Source: DATBVX01 sp963724625
Lineage (GTDB): Bacteria; Pseudomonadota; Gammaproteobacteria; Steroidobacterales; Steroidobacteraceae
DNA length: 64,000 bases
Direction: 5' to 3'
NCBI GenBank assembly: GCA_963724625.1
Contig: CAVRVO010000013.1
Coordinates: 248,001-312,000, forward strand
Shown here: one piece after another, positions 26,276 to 35,440 of the stretch
Position numbering within the stretch: the stretch's first letter is position 1
Layout: every line of letters begins with the position of its first letter
The notes under the pieces: model-generated
Databases searched by the model: none
What the model saw: the letters and a program-made list of their open reading frames with translations, nothing else
Told to the model about the DNA's origin: nothing
Program-made: the position numbers and the translations under genes

Positions 26276-27235
26276 TCAGCCCGTGGCCGCCGCCTTCACT
26301 GCCTTGCCGTCGACCGGTTCGAGCCAGCCCCACTTGTCGGGCGTGCGTCCCTCGAACAGTCCGAAGAAGGCGCTCTGCAGCACTTGCGTCACGGGACCAC
26401 GCTTACCGGCGCCGATCTGGATCCCGTCGACGGAACGAATCGGCGTGATTTCCACCGCCGTGCCGGTGAAGAACAGCTCGTCAGCGAGGTAGAGCATCTC
26501 GCGCGGGATCGATGCTTCGCGCACTTCGAAGTTGCGTTCGCGTGCGAGGCGTGCGACTGAATCGCGCGTGATACCGCCGAGAATGGAGCAGGCGAGGGCG
26601 GGCGTGTAGATCACACCGTCCTTGACCAGAAACAGGTTCTCACCGGCGCCTTCGCTCACCAGTCCGCCTGGTGTGAGGCCGATACCCTCGGCAAACCCGA
26701 GGCGACGAGCTTCCAACCCGATGAGCTGGCTCGACAGGTAGTTCCCACCGGCTTTGCCAAGCGCTGGAATAGTGTTAGGCGCCACGCGCTGCCAGGACGA
26801 CACGCACACGTCGACGCCGTTCTGCAGGCCCTCAGCCCCGAGATATGCGCCCCATTCGATTGCTGCAACGGCCACCTCGGTGGGCGGGTCGACTTTGGGC
26901 GTAACACCGACTTCGCCGTAGCCGCGAAACGCAATCGGGCGCAGGTACGCGCCCTTGGTCAGCCCATTTGCCGACACGACCGTCTTGCAGGCTTCGATGA
27001 TCTGCTGCACGTCGTAGGGCATCTCCAAGGAGTAGATCTTGGCGGAGTCGAACAGACGATGCGCATGATCGGTGAGTCGGAAGATGCATGGACCTTGCGG
27101 CGTTGGGTAGGAACGAATGCCCTCGAACACCGATGAACCGTAGTGCAACGCATGAGTCATGACGTGCACCGTGGCCTTCTCCCAGGGCACGAGCTTGCCG
27201 TTGAACCAGATGAACTGCGTGGGCTTGATGGGCAT
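26276..27235 (-). CDS. ilvE: Branched-chain amino acid aminotransferase
   Basis: 319 aa, fold-type IV PLP enzyme. Motifs: FIWFNGKLVPWEKATVHVMTHALHYGSSVFEGIR, GKAGGNYLSSQLI with the PLP lysine, SEGAGENLF, and FFTGTAVEITPI. It performs the last reaction of Ile, Val and Leu synthesis with glutamate as donor. It lies between leuA (24-base gap) and leuC (8-base gap), placing the shared transaminase inside the leucine genes. Confidence 0.95.
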   Translation of the reverse strand: MPIKPTQFIWFNGKLVPWEKATVHVMTHALHYGSSVFEGIRSYPTPQGPCIFRLTDHAHRLFDSAKIYSLEMPYDVQQIIEACKTVVSANGLTKGAYLRPIAFRGYGEVGVTPKVDPPTEVAVAAIEWGAYLGAEGLQNGVDVCVSSWQRVAPNTIPALGKAGGNYLSSQLIGLEARRLGFAEGIGLTPGGLVSEGAGENLFLVKDGVIYTPALACSILGGITRDSVARLARERNFEVREASIPREMLYLADELFFTGTAVEITPIRSVDGIQIGAGKRGPVTQVLQSAFFGLFEGRTPDKWGWLEPVDGKAVKAAATG

Positions 27236-27259
27236 GAGAGTCTCGCCGTTCCCTTGTAA

Positions 27260-28846
27260 TCACACTACGGCCTGCGCGGAGCGCGCACCTTTGCGCCGCT
27301 CCTGCAGGGGTTTCGCACCAGTCAGCCGGCTGAGCTCGACACGATTGATCACCTCGAGGAACGCGCGCGCGCTCGACTCGATGATGTTGGTGCTCACGCT
27401 GGAACCACGGTACGTGCGGCCATTGTACTCCACGTAAACCAGTGCTTCGCCCTGCGCATCCTCGCCTTCCGAGACGCTGCGCACTTCGTACTTGCGCAGG
27501 TTCAGGATCACGCCGGCGGCCTGTTCCATCGCCTTGAAGCAGGCGTCGACCGGGCCATCGCCATTGGCCTGCTTTTCAATCGAGCGGCCATCCTGGTGCG
27601 CGAGGCACACCGTCGCCGACCCTTCCGCTCCGGTGCGTGCCTGGGTCGCGAACGAAACGAGCGCCCAGGGACCACTCGATGCGCTTCCGGCCCGCAATAC
27701 CAGGGCTTCGATATCGCCGTCGAACAGTTCCTTCTTGGTATCGGCGAGTGCCTTGAATTCCTCGAACAGCTGATTGAATTCCAGCTCGTCGAGCTCAAAA
27801 CCGAGTTGCTTGACACGTTCCCGCAGAGCATGTCGGCCACTGTGCTTGCCCAGCACCAGGTGAGTGCGAGTCAGGCCAACATCTTCGGGTCGCATGATCT
27901 CGTAAGTTGAATGGTGGCGGAGCATGCCGTGCTGGTGGATGCCCGACTCGTGCGCAAACGCATTCTCGCCAATCACCGCTTTGTTTCGCGGGATCGGCAT
28001 GCCGGTAATACTCGACACGAGGCGCGAGGTCGGATAGAGCCGCGTGGTATCGATGCCCGTGGCCAGACGGAAATAGGCATCGCGTGTCTTCAACGCCATG
28101 ACTACTTCCTCGAGCGAGCAATTGCCGGCGCGCTCGCCGATGCCATTCACAGTGCATTCAATCTGCCGGGCACCCGCCAGAACGGCACTCAGGCTGTTGG
28201 CAACGGCCATGCCGAGATCGTTGTGACAGTGGACGCTGAGCACTACGTTGTCGATGCCGCGTACGTGTTCGCGCAGGTAACGGAACAGTTGGCCAAATTC
28301 GTCCGGCACTGTGTAGCCGACGGTATCGGGGATGTTGACGGTCGTCGCACCAGCCTCGATCACTGCCGTGACCACCTCGGCAAGATATTCGGGCTCGGTC
28401 CGCGCTGCGTCCTCCGGCGAGAACTCGACGTCCTCGCACAACTCGCGAGCGATCCGCACGCCCTCCACGGCGGTGCGGATTATCTCGTCCTTCGCCATCT
28501 TCAGCTTGTGCTGGCGATGGATCGCGCTGGTGGCGAGAAACACATGCAGGCGCCGCCGCGGCGCATCGCGCAGTGCCTTCGCAGAGCGCTCGATGTCATC
28601 ACGATTGCAGCGCGCGAGTCCGGCAATGATCGGTCCGATAACCTCTCGGGCCACGGACTGAACGGCTTCCCAATCGCCACGCGATGCTGCCGGGAAGCCT
28701 GCCTCGATCACGTCCACGCCAAGATCGGCGAGGGCGCGTGCCACCCGCAGCTTTTCCGGCAGGGTCATGCTGCACCCGGGCGACTGCTCCCCATCGCGCA
28801 AGGTGGTGTCAAAGATCAGTACACGGTTCGGGTCGCGAGTGGCCAT
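27260..28846 (-). CDS. leuA: 2-isopropylmalate synthase
   Basis: 528 aa. N-terminal TIM barrel with IFDTTLRDGEQSPGCSM, HVFLATSAIH, NIPDTVGY, VHCHNDLGMAVANSL (metal-binding HxH), GIGERAGNCSLEEV and HESGIHQHGM. The C-terminal leucine-binding regulatory domain covers roughly residues 390-528. It condenses acetyl-CoA with 2-oxoisovalerate and is usually leucine-feedback inhibited. It begins 24 bases after the ilvA-like stop. Confidence 0.96.
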   Translation of the reverse strand: MATRDPNRVLIFDTTLRDGEQSPGCSMTLPEKLRVARALADLGVDVIEAGFPAASRGDWEAVQSVAREVIGPIIAGLARCNRDDIERSAKALRDAPRRRLHVFLATSAIHRQHKLKMAKDEIIRTAVEGVRIARELCEDVEFSPEDAARTEPEYLAEVVTAVIEAGATTVNIPDTVGYTVPDEFGQLFRYLREHVRGIDNVVLSVHCHNDLGMAVANSLSAVLAGARQIECTVNGIGERAGNCSLEEVVMALKTRDAYFRLATGIDTTRLYPTSRLVSSITGMPIPRNKAVIGENAFAHESGIHQHGMLRHHSTYEIMRPEDVGLTRTHLVLGKHSGRHALRERVKQLGFELDELEFNQLFEEFKALADTKKELFDGDIEALVLRAGSASSGPWALVSFATQARTGAEGSATVCLAHQDGRSIEKQANGDGPVDACFKAMEQAAGVILNLRKYEVRSVSEGEDAQGEALVYVEYNGRTYRGSSVSTNIIESSARAFLEVINRVELSRLTGAKPLQERRKGARSAQAVV

Positions 28847-28870
28847 GACTGCTCCGGTGTATGTTCGGGG

Positions 28871-29974
28871 CTAGAACTCGTGAGTAGCCCGCGGCGGGCG
28901 CGGGTCGTAGTCCATGCTGGTCAGGGCATGGTTCTGGTTGAAGTCGGCGGCGCCGATCGGGTCGCCGTGCAACACACTCAGCAGCGTGCTCGACGTAATA
29001 TTGCCGCCGCTCAGCACGATTCCGACGCGTTGCCCGGCAATCCGGCGCCGCAGTCGCGTCGCCCCTGCGAGCGCGGCAGCGCCGGCACCCTCGGCCAGCT
29101 GATGCAGCGTATCGGCGTAACAGCGGATGGCGGCATGTATCTCCGCCTCCTCGACTTCGACCATGTCGTCGAGGGTATCGCGCAGGATGGCGACGGTGTC
29201 GCGGGAGGGCACGCGCGCCGCCAGTCCGTCAGCGATGGTTTCGCCGATGACGGCTTCCTTCATTTCGCCCGTGTGGAAGGCGCGTGACAAGGCAGGGGCA
29301 TTCGCGGCCTGCACGCCGATCAGGCGTGTGTGCGGGCTCAGCGCCTTGAAGGCGAGGCCCATACCGGCCGCGAGACTGCCACCACCGACAGGAACGAACA
29401 CCGTATCGAGCGGTTGGGTCGCCTGTTCCAGCATCTCGAGCGCCACGGTCGCGTAGCCTGCGATCAGCGCCGGGGCACGCGAAGGGTGAATCGCCAGAGC
29501 CCCGGTCTGCTGCGCGTGGCGCACCGCCGCCAGCCACGCCGAGTCGAAGTCGTGACCCTCGACGATGACTTGCGCGCCGAGCGCTGCCATCGCGGCGTTC
29601 TTGTCTGGGTTGTTGCCCTCGGGCACGAAGATGGTGCACTTCACGCGCTGGAGTTGCGATGCGTGCGCGAGTGATTGGCCGTGGTTGCCGCGCGTCGCTG
29701 TCACGAGGCCGTGCTGACGTTCCTGCTCCGTCAGCGTGGCGAGGAGGTTCAGGCCGCCCCGGATCTTGAACGATCCGAGCAGTTGCGCGTTTTCGAGCTT
29801 GATGAAGGGCACGCAGCCGAGTCGTGCGGCCAGCAGCGGGTGTGTAACGAGCGGTGTCGAAGTCAGCAGCCCGCGCAAGCGCCTTCTCGCTGCCACGATA
29901 TCGTCGAAGTGCAGAGCGCCTGTATGGCGATCCGTCATCGGCATCGAGACTTCGCGCGTGGAGCTGACGGGCAT
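28871..29974 (-). CDS. Threonine/serine ammonia-lyase, short form without ACT regulatory domain
   Basis: 367 aa fold-type II PLP enzyme. Motifs: KLENAQLLGSFKIRGG with the PLP lysine K70, TATRGNHGQS, VPVGGGSLAAG and VLSGGNI near the end. It deaminates threonine to 2-oxobutyrate (start of isoleucine synthesis) and/or serine. Long biosynthetic IlvA enzymes (about 510 aa) carry one or two C-terminal ACT-like domains for isoleucine inhibition. This one ends right after the catalytic core, so feedback control of this enzyme may be absent. The operon position between ilvC (six-base gap) and leuA argues for a biosynthetic role, i.e. functionally ilvA. Confidence 0.88.
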   Translation of the reverse strand: MPVSSTREVSMPMTDRHTGALHFDDIVAARRRLRGLLTSTPLVTHPLLAARLGCVPFIKLENAQLLGSFKIRGGLNLLATLTEQERQHGLVTATRGNHGQSLAHASQLQRVKCTIFVPEGNNPDKNAAMAALGAQVIVEGHDFDSAWLAAVRHAQQTGALAIHPSRAPALIAGYATVALEMLEQATQPLDTVFVPVGGGSLAAGMGLAFKALSPHTRLIGVQAANAPALSRAFHTGEMKEAVIGETIADGLAARVPSRDTVAILRDTLDDMVEVEEAEIHAAIRCYADTLHQLAEGAGAAALAGATRLRRRIAGQRVGIVLSGGNITSSTLLSVLHGDPIGAADFNQNHALTSMDYDPRPPRATHEF

Positions 29975-29980
29975 CGCAGT

Positions 29981-30976
29981 TCAGGCTCGCTCTTGATTCA
30001 GCCAGGGCATGCGCGCACGCAGCGCCGCACCCACTTTCTCGATCGGTTGTTCGAGGTCGGCTTGCAACAGACGTTTGTAGGTACCGCCACCCGCCCGGTT
30101 CTCTGCTATCCACTGTCGCGCGAACCGCCCGCTGCGGATTTCCTTGAGTACTTTCTGCATCTCCTTCCTGACGCGCGCGTTGATGATGCGCGGACCGCGC
30201 GTGAGGTCGCCGTACTTGGCGGTTTCGCTGATATAGCGGTGCATCTTTTCGAGCCCACCTTCGTGCAGGAGATCGACGATCAGCTTGAGCTCGTGCAGGC
30301 ATTCGTAATAGGCAACCTCCGGCTGGTATCCGGCCTCGACGAGGGTTTGAAAACCCTGCACGACCAGCTCCGTCGTGCCACCGCACAACACCGATTGCTC
30401 GCCGAACAGATCGGTCTCGGTTTCTTCCGCGAAGGTCGTTTCGAGCACGCCGCCGCGCGTGCCCCCGATGCCATGCGCATAGGCAAGCGCCTTCTCCTTT
30501 GCCTTGCCGCTGACGTCCTGCGCGACCGCAATGAGACAAGGCACGCCTCGCCCTTGCTGGAATTGCCGGCGCACGAGATCTCCGGGTCCCTTCGGCGCGA
30601 TCAGCACCACGTCAAGGTCCTTGCGTGGCTTGATCTGACGGAAGTGGATGTTGAAGCCGTGTGCGAAAAGCAGCGTGGCGCCCTGCCGCAGGGCTGGCTT
30701 GACGTCCTGGTAGAGCGCCTGTTGCGCGAGATCCGGCACCAGCATCGCGACCAGGTCCGCTGCGCGCACTGCGTCGATCGGCTCGGCGACCTTGAGCCCA
30801 TCCTTCTTCGCCTTCTTCCAGCTGGCGCCTGACTTGCGCACCCCGACCGTGACGTCGTGGCCGCTGTCCTTGAGATTCAGAGCGTGGGCACGCCCCTGGC
30901 TCCCATAGCCCAGGATCGCGATGCGAGCACCTTTCAGCGCACGCTTGTTGACGTCTTTGCCCGAATACAATCGCAT
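29981..30976 (-). CDS. ilvC: Ketol-acid reductoisomerase (class I)
   Basis: 331 aa class I KARI. The N-terminal NADP-binding domain has ILGYGSQGRAHALNL, VLIAPKGPGDLVRR and the C-terminal knotted domain has ETTFAEETETDLFGEQSVLCGG, with metal-binding Asp/Glu, and YECLHELKLIVDL. It acts on both acetolactate and acetohydroxybutyrate. It is the first structural gene after the leader peptide/attenuator. The acetolactate synthase that makes its substrate is not encoded in this window. Confidence 0.97.
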   Translation of the reverse strand: MRLYSGKDVNKRALKGARIAILGYGSQGRAHALNLKDSGHDVTVGVRKSGASWKKAKKDGLKVAEPIDAVRAADLVAMLVPDLAQQALYQDVKPALRQGATLLFAHGFNIHFRQIKPRKDLDVVLIAPKGPGDLVRRQFQQGRGVPCLIAVAQDVSGKAKEKALAYAHGIGGTRGGVLETTFAEETETDLFGEQSVLCGGTTELVVQGFQTLVEAGYQPEVAYYECLHELKLIVDLLHEGGLEKMHRYISETAKYGDLTRGPRIINARVRKEMQKVLKEIRSGRFARQWIAENRAGGGTYKRLLQADLEQPIEKVGAALRARMPWLNQERA

Positions 30977-31030
30977 GAGTCCTCCAGGAGTCGGAAACCA
31001 GTCGCTGCGACCGGCAAAACTAACTTGCCC

Positions 31031-31068
31031 AAAAAAGAAACCCCGCCTCGGCGCTGCCGGTGCGGGGT
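31031..31068 (-). terminator. Attenuator terminator of the ilv-leu operon
   Basis: On the minus strand ACCCCGC...GCGGGGT forms a perfect 7-bp outer stem around an inner CGGC/GCCG stem, followed by TTTCTTTTTT. It lies between the leader peptide and ilvC (54 bases before the ilvC ATG). The segment CCCCGCACC of the 5' arm is the exact complement of GGTGCGGGG near the end of the leader peptide gene (31108-31116), providing a competing antiterminator. Confidence 0.85.
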
Positions 31069-31096
31069 TCCTTGGTGTTCGCCTTTGGATCGATCC

Positions 31097-31222
31097 TCAG
31101 GCCCAGGCCCCGCACCTCCGTGCCAGCAGCAGGCCAATCAGGGACAGCCGCAACTCGACGCCTACCGCCAGTGATCCCGGGCGGAGGGCAGTGAGAGTTG
31201 CGGTCGAGGTTTTGATGGTCAT
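31097..31222 (-). CDS. ilvL: ilv-leu operon leader peptide
   Basis: A 41-codon ORF (ATG at 31222, TGA at 31099-31097) placed between a promoter region and the attenuator. The peptide is rich in branched-chain residues: 9 Leu, 2 Val, 2 Ile, with the cluster ELRLSLIGLLLARR just before its end. Ribosome stalling there under Leu/Val/Ile shortage would leave GGTGCGGGG (31108-31116) free to pair with the terminator arm and allow ilvC transcription. The ribosome site is weak, so the exact start is less sure than the ORF itself. Confidence 0.8.
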   Translation of the reverse strand: MTIKTSTATLTALRPGSLAVGVELRLSLIGLLLARRCGAWA

Positions 31223-31274
31223 TGGCGCTGAGAAAATCGAGTTGCGAACGATAGGAGCATAGGAATCGAGAGCT

Positions 31275-31280
31275 TGTCAA
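31275..31280 (-). promoter_or_regulatory. -35-like element of the ilv-leu leader transcript
   Basis: TTGACA on the minus strand, 52 bases before the leader peptide ATG. The -10 that should follow is weak (TCCTAT at an 18-base spacing), so only the -35 match is convincing. Confidence 0.35.
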
Positions 31281-31400
31281 CCACGGTGGCGGCTGCAGAA
31301 GTCTGTCTGACTGTTCTGCAGTTCGGGCGCAAGAGTCGCGTTCGATGGAGCGTCGTGAATTCTGTAAGCTTGGTGGCGCCGTCCACACGATTTCTCTCTA

Positions 31401-32807
31401 ATGCCTGCGCTGCTGCCTCATTCCTCCTCCGAACCGGCCGCTCTGCCGCTGTGGCTGGTGAGCGAGACCGCGCTGGAAACCTGGTTGGCAGCGCAGCCGC
31501 CGCGCATTGCCCAATGGTCGGGTGAGTGTGGTTTCAAGGCGGAACGGCACCGCGTGCTGCTGCTGCCGGACGCGAACGGGAAGATATCTGCAGCAGCGCT
31601 CGGGCTCGGACGCCTGGTGGATCTGCGCGAGCTCAGCCTGTGGCATGTCGCCGGACTCACCGATCGCTTGCCTCCCGGTGATTTTCGTTGTGCTACGGAG
31701 TTGCCGGCCGCAGCCGCAACTCAATTCGCGCTGGGGTTTCTCTATGGCCAGTACCGCTTCGAGCGGTATCGCCATCCACCCGCCGCCTTGCGCGTCGCGC
31801 GCCTGGTCGCGCCCGCTAACTGCGATGTCGCTCACGTGGAGTGCGCTTATCGCGCTCTGACGTGGGCGCGTGATCTCATCAACACGCCCGCAAGCGATCT
31901 CGGCCCTCGTGAGCTCGCGGTCGAAGTGGTGAACCTTGCGAAACAGTTTTCAGCCAAGCATCGAGTCGTGGAGGGCGCGCAACTGCTCGAGCAGAACTTC
32001 CCGATGATTCACGCGGTCGGCCGCGCCAGCAGCCGGCCACCGTGCCTGGCGGATCTGTCATGGGGCAGTCGTGGCCCGCGCATCACCCTCGTTGGCAAGG
32101 GCGTGTGCTTCGACAGCGGCGGCCTCGATCTCAAGAATGCGTCGTCGATGCAGCTCATGAAAAAGGATATGGGTGGCGCTGCCTGTGTGCTTGCACTGGC
32201 GCGCATGATCATGGAATCGCAATTGCCAGTGCAGCTAAGGGTATTGATCCCCGCCGTTGAGAACAGCGTTGGCGGTGATGCCTACCGGCCGGGAGATGTG
32301 CTGGCGACGCGCAAAGGCCTTACGGTTGAAGTCGGCAACACCGATGCCGAAGGGCGGCTGGTGCTCGCCGATGCGATCGCCGCAGCGGACTCCGAGTCGC
32401 CGGATCTCTTGATCGACCTGGCGACATTGACTGGCGCCGCGCGCGTCGCCCTCGGACCAGAATTGCCGGCTCTATACGGCAACGACGAGTCGCTTTGCGC
32501 ACAACTCCTGCATCACGGCCAGGAGCAGCATGACCCGCTCTGGCCAATGCCGCTGTGGAGCCCGTACGAAGAAGATCTGGCCAGTAAAGTTGCCGATCTT
32601 GGTAATGCCTCGGCCTCGGCATTTGCCGGCTCGATTATCGGCGCGCTATTTCTCAGGCGCTTCGTCTCGGAACGTACGCCATGGCTGCACGTGGATCTGT
32701 ACGCCTGGAATCCGAAGGAGCGTCCGGGCCGGCCGGTAGGGGCTGAGGCGCAGACCGTGCGTGCACTCTTTGCACTGATCAAAGAACGCAGCGCCGCGAC
32801 CGGCTGA
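31401..32807 (+). CDS. Leucyl aminopeptidase family protein (M17)
   Basis: 468 aa. The C-terminal catalytic domain has the M17 signatures LVGKGVCFDSGGLDLKNASS, MKKDMGGAA and NTDAEGRLVLADA, which hold the two metal ions and the catalytic Lys/Arg; AENSVGGDAYRPGD lies between. The N-terminal domain is less conserved, as in PepB-like members of the family. It removes N-terminal residues from peptides in the cytoplasm. Divergent from the ilv-leu leader; the 178-base spacer holds both promoters. Followed after seven bases by a DMT transporter gene. Confidence 0.92.
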   Translation: MPALLPHSSSEPAALPLWLVSETALETWLAAQPPRIAQWSGECGFKAERHRVLLLPDANGKISAAALGLGRLVDLRELSLWHVAGLTDRLPPGDFRCATELPAAAATQFALGFLYGQYRFERYRHPPAALRVARLVAPANCDVAHVECAYRALTWARDLINTPASDLGPRELAVEVVNLAKQFSAKHRVVEGAQLLEQNFPMIHAVGRASSRPPCLADLSWGSRGPRITLVGKGVCFDSGGLDLKNASSMQLMKKDMGGAACVLALARMIMESQLPVQLRVLIPAVENSVGGDAYRPGDVLATRKGLTVEVGNTDAEGRLVLADAIAAADSESPDLLIDLATLTGAARVALGPELPALYGNDESLCAQLLHHGQEQHDPLWPMPLWSPYEEDLASKVADLGNASASAFAGSIIGALFLRRFVSERTPWLHVDLYAWNPKERPGRPVGAEAQTVRALFALIKERSAATG

Positions 32808-32814
32808 AAGCAGC

Positions 32815-33693
32815 ATGCTGGTCATCGCACCGCGTGATCTGGCGTTCCTGGTTCTCATCAATCTCATCTGGGGTCTGAACTACATCGCGAGCAAGATCGG
32901 CGTCGGTCAGGTCCCACCCCTGATCTTCACGGCCCTGCGCTTCAGTTGCCTCGCACTGATTCTTGCGCCTTTCATTCGCTGGCATCGCGGCTTGATGGGT
33001 CCGCTGGTGGTCGCAGCGCTGTTTGCAGGCGGATTGCATTTTTCACTGCTGCTGGTCGGACTACAGCTGACGGACACGGTCTCCGCGGTAGCCATTGCGG
33101 GTCAGCTCGGCGTGCCGTTCGCCACGCTGATGTCGATCGTGGTACTCGGCGAAGTCGTGCGCTGGCGCCGTTGGTCGGGCATCCTGCTGTCGTTTTCCGG
33201 TGTGATGGTGATGGGGCTCGACCCACACGTGTTCCAGTTCTGGCAGGGGCTCGCTTGCGTGGTTCTGTCGGCATTGCTTGGATCCATCGGCCTGATGGCC
33301 ATCAAGCGCTTGCAGGAAATCCGGCCGCTCGAGTTGCAAGCGTGGTTCGCGCTGATCAGCGCGCCACTGATCCTCATCTTCAGCGTGATCTTCGAATCGG
33401 GGCAGGTCGCCGCAATCAGCAATGCACACTGGAGTGCCTGGGGAGCGCTGGCATTCAATGTCCTGGGCGCCAGCCTGCTGGCACACACGGGCTACTTCTA
33501 TCTCGTGCAGCGCTACCCGGTGACCAGCGTGTCGCCGCTGACGGTGCTCTCGCCGCTGTTCGGCGTATTCTTTGGTGTGACGCTTCTCGACGACCAGCTC
33601 ACGGCCCGCATCATCGCCGGGGGGCTAATGACTCTCACGGGTGTATTCATCATCGCGCGGCGCGAAACGCAGATCGCCGACACGGGCTCGTGA
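32815..33693 (+). CDS. EamA/DMT family transporter
   Basis: 292 aa with about ten hydrophobic segments in two EamA repeats. The first starts LAFLVLINLIWGLNYIASK, the second begins near residue 150 (ACVVLSALLGSIGLMAIKRL) and ends with VTSVSPLTVLSPLFGVFFGV. This inner-membrane family exports amino acids and other metabolites; the substrate is not predictable. It lies 22 bases before ilvD and 7 after an aminopeptidase gene, so an amino-acid export role is plausible but inferred. Confidence 0.85.
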   Translation: MLVIAPRDLAFLVLINLIWGLNYIASKIGVGQVPPLIFTALRFSCLALILAPFIRWHRGLMGPLVVAALFAGGLHFSLLLVGLQLTDTVSAVAIAGQLGVPFATLMSIVVLGEVVRWRRWSGILLSFSGVMVMGLDPHVFQFWQGLACVVLSALLGSIGLMAIKRLQEIRPLELQAWFALISAPLILIFSVIFESGQVAAISNAHWSAWGALAFNVLGASLLAHTGYFYLVQRYPVTSVSPLTVLSPLFGVFFGVTLLDDQLTARIIAGGLMTLTGVFIIARRETQIADTGS

Positions 33694-33715
33694 ACCGACA
33701 ACGCAAGGGGACAGT

Positions 33716-35440
33716 GTGAAGAAGAAAGAGAAGAGGAGCAGGCGCCAGACTGTAACTCACGATGCACGCCGCTTTTCGCGCGTGGTAGTGGACGGCATTA
33801 CCCAAGCGCCGGCGCGAGCCATGTTGCGCGCGGTTGGTTTTGCGGATGAGGACTTCGCCAAGCCACAGGTCGGCATCGCTTCGACCTGGAGCACCATGAC
33901 TCCGTGCAACGTGCATATCGATGGCCTGGCACGGACCGCGGCACAAGCGGTCGATGCCGCCGGCGCCAAGGCCGTGTTGTTCAACACGATCACGGTTTCC
34001 GATGGCATCTCGATGGGTACACCGGGAATGCGGTACTCACTGGTGTCGCGCGAGGTAATCGCCGATTCGATCGAAACGGCGGTGGGCGCGCAGGGATTCG
34101 ATGGCGTAGTCGCAATTGGAGGTTGCGACAAGAACATGCCGGGCTGCCTGATGGCGCTCGCGCGCCTGAACCGGCCGGCCGTGTTCGTGTACGGCGGAAC
34201 GATACGTCCGGGCACTGCGCATCGCGACATCGTGGCGGTATTCGAAGCAGTAGGCGGACATGCGAGCGGCCGCGTATCGGACGCGCAGCTGCTCGAGGTC
34301 GAGCGCACTGCGATTCCCGGAGCGGGAAGCTGCGGTGGGATGTACACGGCAAACACGATGGCGTCGGCGATCGAAGCGCTCGGCATGAGCCTGCCGAACA
34401 GTTCAGCCCAGGAAGCAGAATCGGAAACGAAACGCGACGATTGTCGGCGCGCGGGCGCGGCAGTGGTTGCTCTCATCAGGGCGGGGATCTGTCCGGCGGA
34501 CATCCTCACACGCCGAGCCTTCGAAAACGCCATTACGGCCGTGATCGCGCTCGGCGGCTCCACCAATGCCGTGCTGCATCTGCTGGCGATCGCCCAAGCT
34601 GCACGAGTGCGACTGTCGCTGGATGACTTCACGCGCATCGGCAGACGTGTGCCAGTGCTCGCCGATCTGAAGCCGAGCGGGCGCTACCTGATGTCCGAGC
34701 TCATCGCCATCGGGGGCATCCGGCCATTGCTCCGGATGCTGCTCGATCGGGAGCTCTTGCATGGCGATTGCATGACGGTGAGCGGCCAGACGATGGCGGC
34801 AGATCTCGCGGGCGTCGCACCGTATCCCCAAGGACAGGACGTGATACGGCCGTTCGATGCTCCTATCAAGAAGGAGAGCCATCTGGTGATCATGCGCGGC
34901 AACCTTGCCCCGGAAGGCGCGGTGGCGAAGATCAGTGGCAAGGAGGGTTCGGTTTTCGCAGGGAGTGCGAGGGTATTCGATTCCGAAGAGCGGGCGCTGC
35001 AGGCGATTCTCGATGGCACGGTCGTGGCAGGCGATGTGGTCGTTATCCGCTACGAAGGGCCGAAGGGCGGACCCGGCATGCGGGAGATGTTGAGCCCCAC
35101 GAGCGCGATCATGGGTAAGGGCCTCGGGGACAAGGTGGCTCTGATCACGGACGGGCGCTTCTCGGGGGGCAGCCACGGATTCGTGGTAGGCCATGTCTCG
35201 CCTGAGGCCGCGCTGGGTGGACCGCTCGCGCTCGTGCGTGATGGCGATCGGGTCGTCATCGACGCACGCAAGCGCAGCCTGACCCTGGACGTCAGCGCTA
35301 CCGAGCTCAAGCGGCGAGGCCGGGCTTGGCGGACGCCGCGGCCCAAGGCCATACGGGGCGTGCTGGGCAAGTACGCAGCCAGTGTCAGCAGTGCTTCATT
35401 TGGTGCGGTCACTGAACCGGTGACCGTGCGCCTGCGTTAG
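33716..35440 (+). CDS. ilvD: Dihydroxy-acid dehydratase
   Basis: 574 aa, the shorter IlvD subtype. Motifs: GIASTWSTMTPCN, NTITVSDGISMGTPGMRYSLVSREV, GGCDKNMPGC (cluster Cys), GAGSCGGMYTANTM and GRFSGGSHGFVVGHVSPEA. It is an Fe-S enzyme dehydrating dihydroxyisovalerate and dihydroxymethylvalerate. I chose the GTG at 33716 (VKKKEKR...), which has AAGGGG six bases before it; the frame is open further up inside the transporter gene. It is separated from the other ilv genes and on the opposite strand. Confidence 0.95.
   Translation: MKKKEKRSRRQTVTHDARRFSRVVVDGITQAPARAMLRAVGFADEDFAKPQVGIASTWSTMTPCNVHIDGLARTAAQAVDAAGAKAVLFNTITVSDGISMGTPGMRYSLVSREVIADSIETAVGAQGFDGVVAIGGCDKNMPGCLMALARLNRPAVFVYGGTIRPGTAHRDIVAVFEAVGGHASGRVSDAQLLEVERTAIPGAGSCGGMYTANTMASAIEALGMSLPNSSAQEAESETKRDDCRRAGAAVVALIRAGICPADILTRRAFENAITAVIALGGSTNAVLHLLAIAQAARVRLSLDDFTRIGRRVPVLADLKPSGRYLMSELIAIGGIRPLLRMLLDRELLHGDCMTVSGQTMAADLAGVAPYPQGQDVIRPFDAPIKKESHLVIMRGNLAPEGAVAKISGKEGSVFAGSARVFDSEERALQAILDGTVVAGDVVVIRYEGPKGGPGMREMLSPTSAIMGKGLGDKVALITDGRFSGGSHGFVVGHVSPEAALGGPLALVRDGDRVVIDARKRSLTLDVSATELKRRGRAWRTPRPKAIRGVLGKYAASVSSASFGAVTEPVTVRLR

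Noticed and set aside
27911..29287. 458-codon plus-strand frame opposite leuA and the threonine deaminase
   Set aside because: Shadow ORF; the minus-strand genes are clear.
29675..30832. 385-codon plus-strand frame opposite ilvC
   Set aside because: Shadow ORF of ilvC.
31020..31388. 122-codon minus-strand frame overlapping the ilv leader
   Set aside because: It runs through the attenuator terminator in a different frame from the leader peptide; the 41-codon leader explains the region better.
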